Below, in pieces: positions 33,204 to 42,095 of a stretch of 64,000 bases of DNA. The notes under the pieces were generated by a model that was not told the DNA's origin, did not search any database, and saw only the letters and a program-made list of their open reading frames with translations. Both the position numbers and the translations under genes were made by a program. This stretch comes from RUG714 sp964623515. Its GTDB lineage: Bacteria > Bacillota > Clostridia > Oscillospirales > Acutalibacteraceae. Where the stretch lies: assembly GCA_964623515.1 (NCBI GenBank), contig CAZURV010000002.1, positions 62,001 through 126,000 on the forward strand. Direction: 5' to 3'. The stretch's first letter is position 1, and every line of letters starts with the position of its first letter.

Positions 33204-34487
33204 ATGATAAAAATATTAAAATACGGAGAAGTAAACAGCGAAGAAATTTTTGCGCGCAAAAATATGAACAGTAGCGTAGAAAAAACCGTAAGCGAAATTA
33301 TTAAAAACGTCAGAGAAAACGGCGACGCCGCTCTGTTTGAATATTGTAAAAGATTTGATAAGGCAGAGCTGTCTGCCCTTGAAGTTTCGCAAGAAGAAAT
33401 CGACGAAGCCTTTGCGCAAACGGACGATAAATTCATTGACATAATCTCAGCCGCCGCTGAGAACATACGCACTTTTCATCTGAGGCAAGTGCGCAACTCC
33501 TTTATTATCAACGAAAAGAGCGGCGTTGTTTGCGGGCAGAAAATTATACCGGTTGAAAAAGCCGGAATTTATGTTCCGGGGGGCACTGCGGCCTATCCGT
33601 CAACCGTTCTTATGGATGCAGTTCCCGCCAAAATTGCCGGCTGCAAAGAAATCATAATGGTTACTCCGCCCTCCGCAAACGGCAAAGTCAATCCCGTTAT
33701 CCTTGCGGCGGCAAAAATTGCAGGAGTAGACAGGATATTTAAAGTCGGCGGAGCGCAGGCAATCGCTGCGCTGGCTTACGGCACGGAAACCGTTCCCAAA
33801 ACAGATAAAATCGTCGGGCCCGGAAACGCATTTGTTGCCGAGGCGAAGAAGCAGGTTTTCGGCGCTGTTTCCATAGATATGATTGCCGGACCGAGCGAAA
33901 TATTAATTGTTGCCGACGGCACCTGCAATCCTGCGTTTGTTGCAGCCGACCTTCTTTCCCAGGCTGAGCATGACAAAATGGCGAGCGCCGTGCTTGTGAC
34001 AGACAGCGAAAATTTAGCTGAAAAAGTTAAAAATGAAATTGAAAAACAGATAAAAAAACTTCCGCGTGAAGATATTGCCGGAGCTTCCGTAGACAATAAC
34101 GGCAAAATCATAATCGTTGAAAATATAGAAACCGCGATTGACATTGCAAACGAAATCGCGCCGGAACATCTTGAACTGTGTCTTGATAATCCGTTTGATT
34201 ATCTGGACAGAGTTAAGAATGCGGGAAGTATTTTTATGGGCAAATATTGTCCCGAAGCGCTCGGAGACTATTTTTCAGGCGCCAACCATACCCTTCCAAC
34301 AAGCGGAACCGCAAGATTTTCTTCACCGCTCTCCGTTGATGATTTTATCAAGAAAATGCAATATACCTATTACACCCCCGATGCGTTACGCGAAGTTGCG
34401 GAAGATATTGCTTACTTTGCGGAGAACGAAGGCCTTCACGCACACGCTGAAAGCGCGTTAATAAGATTTAAGGATGAAAACAAATGA
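33204..34487 (+). CDS. hisD: Histidinol dehydrogenase
   Basis: 427 residues. Oxidises histidinol to histidine in two NAD+-dependent steps with Zn. VPGGTAAYPSTVLMDAVPAKIAGCKEI, GPGNAFVAEAKKQVFG, DMIAGPSEILIVAD, LLSQAEHDKMA and LPTSGTARFSSPLSV are all intact, including the Zn-binding Gln/His in SQAEHD. The ATG at 33204 has only a weak SD; it overlaps hisC by 4 bp. Confidence 0.96.
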   Translation: MIKILKYGEVNSEEIFARKNMNSSVEKTVSEIIKNVRENGDAALFEYCKRFDKAELSALEVSQEEIDEAFAQTDDKFIDIISAAAENIRTFHLRQVRNSFIINEKSGVVCGQKIIPVEKAGIYVPGGTAAYPSTVLMDAVPAKIAGCKEIIMVTPPSANGKVNPVILAAAKIAGVDRIFKVGGAQAIAALAYGTETVPKTDKIVGPGNAFVAEAKKQVFGAVSIDMIAGPSEILIVADGTCNPAFVAADLLSQAEHDKMASAVLVTDSENLAEKVKNEIEKQIKKLPREDIAGASVDNNGKIIIVENIETAIDIANEIAPEHLELCLDNPFDYLDRVKNAGSIFMGKYCPEALGDYFSGANHTLPTSGTARFSSPLSVDDFIKKMQYTYYTPDALREVAEDIAYFAENEGLHAHAESALIRFKDENK

Positions 34488-35548
34488 GCAGATTTCTTAT
34501 CGAAAGATACATAAATCTTAAAGCATACACACCCGGCGAACAGCCGCAGGATATGCACTACGTTAAGCTGAACACAAACGAAAGTCCCTATCCGCCGTCC
34601 AACGGTGTATGCGCAGTCGTAAACGCAGGGGAAGCCGGAAAGCTGAACCTTTATCCCGATCCCAACTGCTCCAAACTGTGCGGAAGTTTAGCGGAGCTTT
34701 ACGGCGTGGCAAAGGAAAACGTTTTTATTTCCAACGGTTCGGACGATATTCTGAATTTTGCATTCGCGGCGTTTGCAGGTGCGCAAAACGAAGCGGCATT
34801 CCCCGATATCAGCTACGGATTTTACAAGGTCTTTGCGGAATTTCACGGCGTGAAATATGTTCAGATTCCGTTGAGAAAAGATTTTTCCGTTGACTTCGGC
34901 GATTACTGCGCTCTCGGGAAATTTATTGCCCTTGCAAATCCGAACGCCCCTACAGGAAAAGCGATTTCCGTTTCGGAAATAGAAAAAATTTTGCAGACAA
35001 ATCCCGATAACGTAGTCCTCATTGACGAAGCCTATGTTGATTTCGGAGCGGAAAGCTGTGTACGCCTTACCGAAAAATATGAAAATCTGCTTGTTGTTAT
35101 GACTTTTTCAAAATCACGCTCCCTAGCCGGCGCAAGGCTGGGATTTGCGGTAGGAAACAAAGGGCTTATTTCGGATTTGAACAAAATCAAATATGCAACC
35201 AATCCGTACAGCATAAACCGAATCACCGCCGCCGCGGGGCTCGCCGCCGTGCGCGACAATGCATATTATAAAGCCAACTGCAAAAAAATTGCGGAAACGA
35301 GAGAATATACCGATACACAGCTTAAAAAGCTCGGTTTCAGCGTTTTACCCTCAAAGGCAAACTTCGTTTTTGCCCGCCACAAAAAACTTGCAGGGGAATT
35401 GATTTACCGTGAATTAAAATCGCGCGGCGTGCTTGTGCGCCACTTCGACAATGAAAAAATCAAGGATTATAACAGGATAACCATAGGCACGAAAGAACAG
35501 ATGGACGTACTCTTGTGCAAACTTAAAGAAATTACGGCGGAAGCCTGA
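34484..35548 (+). CDS. hisC: Histidinol-phosphate aminotransferase
   Basis: 354 residues, class I/II PLP fold. Converts imidazole-acetol phosphate to histidinol phosphate. LNTNESPYPPS, ALANPNAPTG, LIDEAYVDFG and the PLP lysine Lys210 in TFSKSRSLAGARLG are present. ATGA overlap with hisD. Confidence 0.95.
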   Translation: MSRFLIERYINLKAYTPGEQPQDMHYVKLNTNESPYPPSNGVCAVVNAGEAGKLNLYPDPNCSKLCGSLAELYGVAKENVFISNGSDDILNFAFAAFAGAQNEAAFPDISYGFYKVFAEFHGVKYVQIPLRKDFSVDFGDYCALGKFIALANPNAPTGKAISVSEIEKILQTNPDNVVLIDEAYVDFGAESCVRLTEKYENLLVVMTFSKSRSLAGARLGFAVGNKGLISDLNKIKYATNPYSINRITAAAGLAAVRDNAYYKANCKKIAETREYTDTQLKKLGFSVLPSKANFVFARHKKLAGELIYRELKSRGVLVRHFDNEKIKDYNRITIGTKEQMDVLLCKLKEITAEA

Positions 35549-35560
35549 AAGGATTTTATT

Positions 35561-36148
35561 ATGAGAAAAGCAAAAACTGTAAGGAAAACTGCCGAAACCG
35601 ATATATCCCTCTTTCTGAATATTGACGGAACAGGTCAGTCGGAAATTGACACGGGATGCGGTTTTCTCAATCATATGCTCACCCTTTTTGCCAAACACGG
35701 CAGATTTGATTTAACCGTTAAATGTATAGGTGATACGGACGTTGATTATCATCACACCACCGAAGACATCGGAATTTGTCTCGGCTCTGTTTTTGCCGAA
35801 GCTCTCGGAGATATGAAAGGAATCAAGCGCTACGGAAGTTGTATCCTGCCGATGGATGAATCGCTTATTTTAAGCGCAGTTGATATTTCCGGCAGATCCA
35901 TGCTCTGCTGGGGACTTGATATTCCCGCCCAAAAAGCAGGCGATTTCGATACGGAGCTTGTTGAAGAATTTATGCATGCGTTTGTAAGGAAAGCAAACAT
36001 AACGCTTCATATTCGTATGCTTTCAGGTTCAAATTCGCATCATATAATTGAGGGTGCTTTCAAAAGCCTTGCGCATTCGCTCAGGCAGGCGGCAGAAATT
36101 GACGAAAATGCAAAAGATGAAATTCCGTCAACAAAAGGAGTGCTTTGA
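35561..36148 (+). CDS. hisB: Imidazoleglycerol-phosphate dehydratase
   Basis: 195 residues, monofunctional form. Two repeated half-domains carry the Mn-binding His clusters: DTGCGFLNHMLTLFAKHG, DYHHTTEDIGI, EEFMHAF and SHHIIEGAFKSLAHSLRQA, ending STKG. SD AAAGGA before the ATG. Its stop overlaps the hisH start by one base. Confidence 0.96.
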   Translation: MRKAKTVRKTAETDISLFLNIDGTGQSEIDTGCGFLNHMLTLFAKHGRFDLTVKCIGDTDVDYHHTTEDIGICLGSVFAEALGDMKGIKRYGSCILPMDESLILSAVDISGRSMLCWGLDIPAQKAGDFDTELVEEFMHAFVRKANITLHIRMLSGSNSHHIIEGAFKSLAHSLRQAAEIDENAKDEIPSTKGVL

Positions 36149-36771
36149 TGACTACTATCATTGACTATGGCGCGGGCAATCTTTTTTCACTGCGTTCAAG
36201 CCTTGAATCAATAGGCGAAAACGCGGTGATAACAAGCGACAGGTCCGTTATTGCCCGTTCACACAGACTGATTCTTCCGGGAGTAGGAGCTTTTGCCGAT
36301 GCGGCGGACAAGCTTCGTGAATCAGGCATGGCGGACGCGGTAAAAGAAGAATGTGCAAAGGGCAAACCGCTTCTGGGCATATGCCTCGGCATGCAGCTGC
36401 TTTTTGAAAAGAGCTATGAATACGGAGAACATACCGGACTGGGGCTGATTCATGGGAACGTAAAACCTATCGCGGGCGTAATACCGAAAGAATACAAAAT
36501 TCCTCATATTGGCTGGAATGCCATACACTTTAAAAATGGCAGAAATCCGATATTTAAATATAACAGCGACGGCGATTATATGTATTTCGTTCATTCTTTT
36601 TACGCCGCAGACTGTGCAGATGCAGTTACGGCTGAAACCGAATACGGTGCGCCGCTTACCGCCGCAGTTGCATGCGGAAATATTTACGGCTGTCAGTTTC
36701 ATCCCGAAAAAAGCGGTGCGGGCGGAATTAAAGTATTAAAAGCATTTTGTGAACTCGGAGAACAGATATGA
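36148..36771 (+). CDS. hisH: Imidazole glycerol phosphate synthase, glutaminase subunit
   Basis: 207 residues, class I glutamine amidotransferase. Supplies ammonia to HisF. IIDYGAGNLFSLRSSLE, the nucleophile Cys79 in LLGICLGMQLLF, and the His-Glu pair in CQFHPEKSG. ATG 36148 has AAAGGAG seven bases upstream and is preferred over TTG 36145. Confidence 0.95.
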   Translation: MTTIIDYGAGNLFSLRSSLESIGENAVITSDRSVIARSHRLILPGVGAFADAADKLRESGMADAVKEECAKGKPLLGICLGMQLLFEKSYEYGEHTGLGLIHGNVKPIAGVIPKEYKIPHIGWNAIHFKNGRNPIFKYNSDGDYMYFVHSFYAADCADAVTAETEYGAPLTAAVACGNIYGCQFHPEKSGAGGIKVLKAFCELGEQI

Positions 36772-37484
36772 TCATTTTTCCTGCCATTGATTTAATTGAC
36801 AGATGTGCCGTAAGGCTCCTGAACGGAGATTACGGCAAAAAAACCGTCTACAGCACAGACCCGCTTAACCCCGCACTTGCATTTGAAAAATGCGGAGCAT
36901 CACATATACATATTGTTGACCTCGATGGCGCAAAAAACGGCGGAACGCCGAATATTGACGTTGTTAAAAAAATTGCCGGTGAAACAAATCTTTTTGTGGA
37001 AATCGGCGGCGGTATAAGAAGTCTGCAGGCGATAGAGAAATACCTTTCAATCGGTGTTTCAAGAGTAATAATCGGCACCGCTGCGGTTACCGAAAAAGAC
37101 TTTGCGGAAAACGCAGTCAAAGAGTTCGGCGCGGAGAAAATAGCAGTCGGAGCAGATATTAAGGACGGTTTTGTAGCGATAAAGGGCTGGCTTGAAAAGT
37201 CAAACCTTACCTGCATGGATTTCTTTGCCGATATGCAGAGCAAAGGCGTCAAAACAATTATCTGCACCGATATATCAAAAGACGGCGCGATGAGAGGCAC
37301 AAATCTTGAACTTTATAGCGCACTGAGCAGAGAATTCAGCGTTGATATAACAGCCTCCGGAGGGGTATCATCTATTGAAGATGTTAAAGCTCTGCGCAAT
37401 ATGAATCTTTACGGAGCAATTATCGGCAAGGCGTATTACACAGGCGCGGTTGACCTTACAGAAGCGATAGAGGTGGCAAAATGA
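36768..37484 (+). CDS. hisA: ProFAR isomerase HisA
   Basis: 238 residues, (beta/alpha)8 barrel. Isomerises 5'-ProFAR to PRFAR. IFPAIDLIDRCAVRLLNGDYGKKTVYS carries the catalytic Asp8; EIGGGIRS and ASGGVSSIEDV bind the two phosphates. ATGA overlaps on both sides (hisH and hisF). Confidence 0.96.
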   Translation: MIIFPAIDLIDRCAVRLLNGDYGKKTVYSTDPLNPALAFEKCGASHIHIVDLDGAKNGGTPNIDVVKKIAGETNLFVEIGGGIRSLQAIEKYLSIGVSRVIIGTAAVTEKDFAENAVKEFGAEKIAVGADIKDGFVAIKGWLEKSNLTCMDFFADMQSKGVKTIICTDISKDGAMRGTNLELYSALSREFSVDITASGGVSSIEDVKALRNMNLYGAIIGKAYYTGAVDLTEAIEVAK

Positions 37485-38239
37485 TAACGAAAAGAATCAT
37501 TCCGTGCCTTGACGTAAAAAACGGAAGAGTTGTAAAAGGTGTAAATTTTCTGGGATTGAACGATGTTTCCGATCCGGTAAAACTTGCAGAATATTATAGC
37601 GCATCCGGCGCGGACGAACTTGTTTTTTACGATATAACGGCGTCCGCCGAAGGCAGAAAGCTTTTCACAGATATACTCTGCGCCGCGGCAAGCCGAATTT
37701 TTATTCCGCTTACAGTGGGCGGAGGAATCAACACGGTTGCGGATTTTGACCGCGTTCTGAAATGCGGTGCGGACAAAGTGAGCGTGAATTCCGGCGCAAT
37801 AAAAAATCCCGCTTTGATACGTAAAGCCGCTGAAAAATACGGCAGTCAGTGTGTGGTTCTGAGCGTTGATGCAAAACGTGAAGGCGGCAGATACTGCGTT
37901 TTTGCAAAAGGCGGCAGGGAGAATACCGGAATGGACGCAATCGAATGGATAAAAAACGGCGTTGACTCCGGCGCGGGAGAAATTGTTCTTAATTCCATTG
38001 ATACAGACGGTGTAAAAAACGGCTTCGATCTGGAAATGCTCAGCGACGTATGCAATGCGGTGAACGTTCCGGTAATCGCTTCAGGCGGAGCAGGCGGAAC
38101 CAACGATTTTATCTCGTTGTTTAAAACGCTTCCGAAAGTTGACGCGGGTCTGGCGGCATCTATTTTTCATTTCGGAGAAGTTAAAATAGTGGATTTGAAA
38201 AAAAGTTTAAAAGAAAACGGTATAAACGTGAGGTTATAA
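37481..38239 (+). CDS. hisF: Imidazole glycerol phosphate synthase, cyclase subunit
   Basis: 252 residues, barrel. ITKRIIPCLDVKNGRVVKGVNF includes catalytic Asp11; ELVFYDITASAEGR, PLTVGGGINTVADF, LNSIDTDGVKNGFDLE and PVIASGGAGG follow the family pattern. Produces IGP and AICAR with HisH. Four-base overlap with hisA. Confidence 0.97.
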   Translation: MITKRIIPCLDVKNGRVVKGVNFLGLNDVSDPVKLAEYYSASGADELVFYDITASAEGRKLFTDILCAAASRIFIPLTVGGGINTVADFDRVLKCGADKVSVNSGAIKNPALIRKAAEKYGSQCVVLSVDAKREGGRYCVFAKGGRENTGMDAIEWIKNGVDSGAGEIVLNSIDTDGVKNGFDLEMLSDVCNAVNVPVIASGGAGGTNDFISLFKTLPKVDAGLAASIFHFGEVKIVDLKKSLKENGINVRL

Positions 38240-38240
38240 T

Positions 38241-38894
38241 ATGAATATCGATGAGCTTAAATTTGATGAAAACGGTTTGATTCCCGCCATCGTTGTGGAC
38301 GAATCAAGCAAAAAAGTGTTGACCCTTGCTTATATGAATAAGGAAAGCCTCAAAATCTCTATGGAAAAAGGGCTTACCTGTTTCTGGAGCCGATCCAGGC
38401 GGGAGCTTTGGCTGAAAGGCGAAACGAGCGGAAATTATCAACATATTGTTAAAATACTTGCCGACTGTGATAAGGACGCGCTTGTGGTGCTTGTTGAGAA
38501 GGACGGACCTGCCTGCCATATCGGTTCGGAAAGCTGTTTTAACAGCACGGTTTGGCAGAGCGATACGCTTAAAGATTTTTCCTATGAAGAACTTATGGCG
38601 CTTATCGGAGGAAGAAAAACCGAGAAAAAAGAAGGTTCTTACACAAGTTATCTTTTTGAAAAAGGTGTAGACAAAATACTAAAAAAAGTAGGCGAGGAAT
38701 CCGCCGAAGTTATCATTGCCGCAAAAGCGGATGATAAGAAAGAGACCGTTTACGAAATAGCAGACCTTGCCTATCACATTATGGTTCTTATGATAGAAAT
38801 GGGAATTTCTCTTGAGGACATACACAAGGAATTGGCTTCCAGACATGTTATTGACCGCAAAATAAAACAGGAAAAGATGACCGGCGATGATTAA
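38241..38894 (+). CDS. hisIE: Bifunctional phosphoribosyl-AMP cyclohydrolase / phosphoribosyl-ATP pyrophosphatase
   Basis: 217 residues, fusion. HisI part (1-115): TCFWSRSRRELWLKGETSGN, the metal-site DCDKDALVVLV and CHIGSESCF. HisE part (125-210): SYTSYLFEKGVDKILKKVGEESAEVIIAAK with the pyrophosphohydrolase Glu helix and YEIADLAYHIMVLM. Two steps in one chain. It begins 1 bp after hisF. Confidence 0.95.
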   Translation: MNIDELKFDENGLIPAIVVDESSKKVLTLAYMNKESLKISMEKGLTCFWSRSRRELWLKGETSGNYQHIVKILADCDKDALVVLVEKDGPACHIGSESCFNSTVWQSDTLKDFSYEELMALIGGRKTEKKEGSYTSYLFEKGVDKILKKVGEESAEVIIAAKADDKKETVYEIADLAYHIMVLMIEMGISLEDIHKELASRHVIDRKIKQEKMTGDD

Positions 38895-39699
38895 GCAGAA
38901 TCTGCATACGCACACTTTGCTCTGCGACGGAAATGACACCTTGGCGGAACTCGTTTCGGAAGCTCTCAAAAAAAATTTTGATTCCATCGGTTTTTCGGGA
39001 CACGGCTTTACTTTTTTTGATGAGAGCTATTGTATGTCCTTAGAAAGTGAAAAAAAATATTTTTCGGAAATAAGCCGCCTGAAACTTAAGTTTAAAGATA
39101 AGATTGAAATCTTCTGCGGAATCGAACAGGATTATTATTCCGATAAAATATATGCCTGTGATTACATTATCGGCTCCGTTCACTATATTTTGAAAAACGG
39201 CATATACATTCCGGTTGATGAAAATCCGTCCGAGCTTTTGCATGCCGCTGATACACTTTACGGAGGCGATATCTATTCTCTGATTGAGGATTACTATAAA
39301 ACGGAATCGGACGTCGTCAATCATACCAATTGTGATATCATCGGGCATTTTAATCTGATAACAAAATTTTCCGAACAGAATCCGAATTTGTTTGACGTTA
39401 ATCATGAACGTTTTGTTGAAGCGGAGGACAGCGCGCTCAGAGAGCTTTTAAAAACAGGCAAGATTTTTGAACTGAATACAGGCGCGACGGCAAAAGGATA
39501 TAAATCCGAACCGTATCCGGGAGAGAGGAATCTGCGGAAGATTGCCCGCGCAGGTGGAAAAATCACAATAACTTCCGACTGCCATACTAAAGAAACCCTT
39601 GATTTTTACTTTTCGGAAGCACCGATTTTAGCAAAAAAATGCGGTTTCAATGAAATCTACGTTTTAAAAGACGGTAAATTCATACCGCAGAAAATTTAA
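38887..39699 (+). CDS. hisJ: PHP-type histidinol phosphatase
   Basis: 270 residues. Polymerase-and-histidinol-phosphatase fold with metal-binding HTHTLLCDGNDTL at the N-terminus, GFSGHGFTF, GIEQDYY, the NHTNCDIIGHFNL metal residues and ITSDCHTKE. Dephosphorylates histidinol phosphate, filling the step absent from the monofunctional HisB, so the operon is complete. Overlaps hisIE by 8 bp. Confidence 0.9.
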   Translation: MIKQNLHTHTLLCDGNDTLAELVSEALKKNFDSIGFSGHGFTFFDESYCMSLESEKKYFSEISRLKLKFKDKIEIFCGIEQDYYSDKIYACDYIIGSVHYILKNGIYIPVDENPSELLHAADTLYGGDIYSLIEDYYKTESDVVNHTNCDIIGHFNLITKFSEQNPNLFDVNHERFVEAEDSALRELLKTGKIFELNTGATAKGYKSEPYPGERNLRKIARAGGKITITSDCHTKETLDFYFSEAPILAKKCGFNEIYVLKDGKFIPQKI

Positions 39700-39702
39700 C
39701 CG

Positions 39703-39758
39703 TTGACAGAATAACGGTTCTGTATTAAAATAACATGTGTTGTATAACGCTTGTTATT
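39703..39758 (+). promoter_or_regulatory. Promoter and operator-like palindrome of the TetR/ABC operon
   Basis: TTGACA (39703-39708), 17 bp, TAAAAT (39726-39731). Overlapping the -10 and start site is a 30-bp imperfect palindrome (39729-39758), outer arms AATAACA/TGTTATT, inner GTTGTATAAC; 24 of 30 positions are symmetric. Typical of a TetR-type autorepression site. Confidence 0.75.
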
Positions 39759-39779
39759 TTTTTTGTTAAGGAGAAGAAT

Positions 39780-40376
39780 ATGCCGCCGAAAGTAAAAATA
39801 GAAAAACAAAATATAATCGCCGCCGCAGTTGATGTTATCCGTGAAAACGGAGAAAGCGCGCTCAACGCACGCATAATCGCAGATAAAGCCGGATGTTCCA
39901 CTCAACCGATTTTCAGTCGTTTTTCTTCTATGGAAGAATTGAAATCGGAAACGCTTGCCGCCGTCAAAGGGCTATACTTTGATTTTGTTCAAAAAGAAAT
40001 AACCCGCGGAAAATATCCGCCGTACAAAGCAAGCGGTATGGCGTATATACGCTTCGCGCGTGAAGAAACGGAACTTTTTAAATTCCTTTTTATGCGGGAT
40101 CGTTCAAACGAAACAATAAAAGATGAACGGAAAGAAATATCCGATATAATCAAAATTATTTGTAATAACACGGGATTTGATGAAGAAACCGCTTATGCGT
40201 TTCATATTGAAATGTGGATATTTGTTCACGGCATCGCTTCGATGATCGCGTCTTCGTATCTCGACTGGGATGAGGAAACAACAGGCAAAGTTATAAGCGA
40301 CGCATACATAGGAATCAAAAACCGTTTTTCGGAAAAGCGCTTGAATAAGGTTGAAACTCAGAATCAGGAGGCATAG
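39780..40376 (+). CDS. TetR/AcrR-family transcriptional regulator
   Basis: 198 residues. N-terminal HTH: IEKQNIIAAAVDVIRENGESALNARIIADKAGCSTQPIFSRFSSMEELKSE. The C-terminal domain is TetR_C-like with EMWIFVHGIASMIASSYLDWDEE. ATG 39780 follows AAGGAG by six bases. First gene of a three-gene unit with an ABC-2 transporter; likely represses the unit through the 30-bp palindrome at 39729. Inducer unknown. Confidence 0.88.
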   Translation: MPPKVKIEKQNIIAAAVDVIRENGESALNARIIADKAGCSTQPIFSRFSSMEELKSETLAAVKGLYFDFVQKEITRGKYPPYKASGMAYIRFAREETELFKFLFMRDRSNETIKDERKEISDIIKIICNNTGFDEETAYAFHIEMWIFVHGIASMIASSYLDWDEETTGKVISDAYIGIKNRFSEKRLNKVETQNQEA

Positions 40377-40379
40377 GAT

Positions 40380-41114
40380 TTGGAAGCCATCAGAACTGAA
40401 AACCTTTGCAAAAAATATAAAGATACCGAAGCCGTAAAAAACCTTAATTTAAGCGTAAAAAAAGGCGAATTATTCGCTCTGCTCGGCGTAAACGGCGCAG
40501 GAAAAACCACCACGGTTAAAATGCTCACCGGGCTTATTCAGCCGTCCGTCGGTGACGCTTTCCTAAACGGTATCAGCATCGTTTCGCATCCAAAGCAAGT
40601 AAAGCGATTTCTTGCGCTTTCTCCCCAAGAAAATGCGGTTGCTCCAAACCTGAGCATAAAAGAAAACCTTGAATTTACAGCGGGGCTTTATGGCTTTTCA
40701 AAGCCCGAAGCAAAAAGCAGAACGGAAATAATCATCAACCGCTTTTCCTTCCGGAAAATACAAAACAAAAAAGCACGCAAACTTTCCGGCGGTTGGCAGA
40801 GAAGGTTAAGCATAGCAATGGCGCTTGTCTGCAATCCCGAAATACTTTTTTTGGACGAGCCGACTCTCGGACTTGACGTACTTGCGAGGAGCGAGCTTAC
40901 GGAAATTATAAAATCGCTGAAAGGCAAAATAACCATCGTTTTGACCACGCATTATATGGAGGAAGCAGAAAAGCTTGCGGACAGAATTGCAATCATGAAA
41001 AACGGTGAAATCATAAGCATAGGTACTGTAAAAGAAATCATCCAATCAACCGGAACGCATACGCTGGAAGAAGCGTTTATCGCCCTTGAAAAAACGCCGG
41101 GCAAAGCCTGTTAA
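40380..41114 (+). CDS. ABC transporter ATP-binding protein
   Basis: 244 residues. Walker A GVNGAGKTT, Q-loop LSPQENAV, signature LSGGWQRRLSIAMAL (a CcmA/NatA/DrrA-type variant), Walker B ILFLDEPTLGLD and switch His LTTHYMEEAEKLAD. TTG start with AGGAGG eight bases upstream, 3 bp after tetR. Works with the membrane protein encoded downstream; DrrA-type exporter of drug, lipid or ion likely. Confidence 0.92.
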   Translation: MEAIRTENLCKKYKDTEAVKNLNLSVKKGELFALLGVNGAGKTTTVKMLTGLIQPSVGDAFLNGISIVSHPKQVKRFLALSPQENAVAPNLSIKENLEFTAGLYGFSKPEAKSRTEIIINRFSFRKIQNKKARKLSGGWQRRLSIAMALVCNPEILFLDEPTLGLDVLARSELTEIIKSLKGKITIVLTTHYMEEAEKLADRIAIMKNGEIISIGTVKEIIQSTGTHTLEEAFIALEKTPGKAC

Positions 41115-41194
41115 CCCGGAATAAGAACCGATTATTAACTTTTTCCGCGCCGCACCGCATTACGAACAGCATTCAAATATTCGGAGGACTGCCT

Positions 41195-41926
41195 ATGAGA
41201 GTTATCACGTTTTCAACACGAACAGCAAAAGAAATTATCAGAGATCCCGTAACTGTATTTTTCGGCATCGGTTTCCCTGTTGTAATCATGCTTCTTTTAA
41301 GCCTGATTCAATCGAATATACCCGTTGATTTATTCAGCATAAAAAATCTTGCGCCCGGCATCTGCGTTTTCGGACTGTCCTTCATTACACTGTTTTCGGC
41401 ATCCCTTATATCCAGGGACAGAAAAACCGCATTTTTTCAGCGCCTATACATATCTCCAATGACCGCCTCCGATTTTATCCTCGGATATGCGCTTCCGATG
41501 ATACCGCTTTCTTTTCTGCAAAGCATCGTGTGCTACACAGCGGCAGTATGCCTCGGTCTTAATGCAAATTTGAATCTGCTTTTTGCCGTACTTTGGACTC
41601 TGCCTTTATCGATATTCTTCATATCGCTCGGTCTTTTGTTTGGAAGTCTCTTTAGCGACAAACAAATCGGAGCAATCTGCGGCGGCGCGCTCACAACTTT
41701 AACCGCATGGCTTTCAGGCGCATGGTTCGATCCGAAGATTGCCGGGAAAACATTTGAAAAAACAGTTTATGCCCTTCCGTTTATACATGCAACAGAACTC
41801 CAAAGAGCAGTTCTTGTCGGAAATTACAACCGGATTCTGCCGCATATGGCATGGGTTCTGTCTTATGCCGTCATATTTGCAGTTCTGGCATGCGTTATTT
41901 TTACGCAAAAAATGAAAAGGCTATAA
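41195..41926 (+). CDS. ABC-2 type transporter permease
   Basis: 243 residues, six hydrophobic segments. TKEIIRDPVTVFFGIGFPVVIMLLL is the typical N-terminal entry of ABC-2 permeases, and ASLISRDRKTAFFQRLYISPMTASDFILGYAL is their conserved cytosolic loop. SD GGAGG precedes the ATG. Partner of the upstream ATPase. Confidence 0.9.
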   Translation: MRVITFSTRTAKEIIRDPVTVFFGIGFPVVIMLLLSLIQSNIPVDLFSIKNLAPGICVFGLSFITLFSASLISRDRKTAFFQRLYISPMTASDFILGYALPMIPLSFLQSIVCYTAAVCLGLNANLNLLFAVLWTLPLSIFFISLGLLFGSLFSDKQIGAICGGALTTLTAWLSGAWFDPKIAGKTFEKTVYALPFIHATELQRAVLVGNYNRILPHMAWVLSYAVIFAVLACVIFTQKMKRL

Positions 41927-42050
41927 CAGATATCCCTCTATTTATTAAAAACAGTAAAACCATATTGTTTTTTTTTTGATAATATGATATATTTATTTTA
42001 TAGTCTAAACCATAAGTAAAATTTCGGATCAATATATTCGGATAAAACAA

Positions 42051-42072
42051 CGGCTGAAAATAATTTCAGCCG
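42051..42072 (+). promoter_or_regulatory. Leader hairpin upstream of the M20 peptidase gene
   Basis: CGGCTGAAA (42051-42059) and TTTCAGCCG (42064-42072) form a perfect 9-bp stem with a 4-base loop, followed by TAAATTTTAA, 24 bp before the start codon. Terminator-like but with a weak U-tract; possibly an attenuator. The rest of 41927-42095 is AT-rich, including a ten-T tract near 41970. Confidence 0.4.
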
Positions 42073-42095
42073 TAAATTTTAAAGGATGTAAAAAA

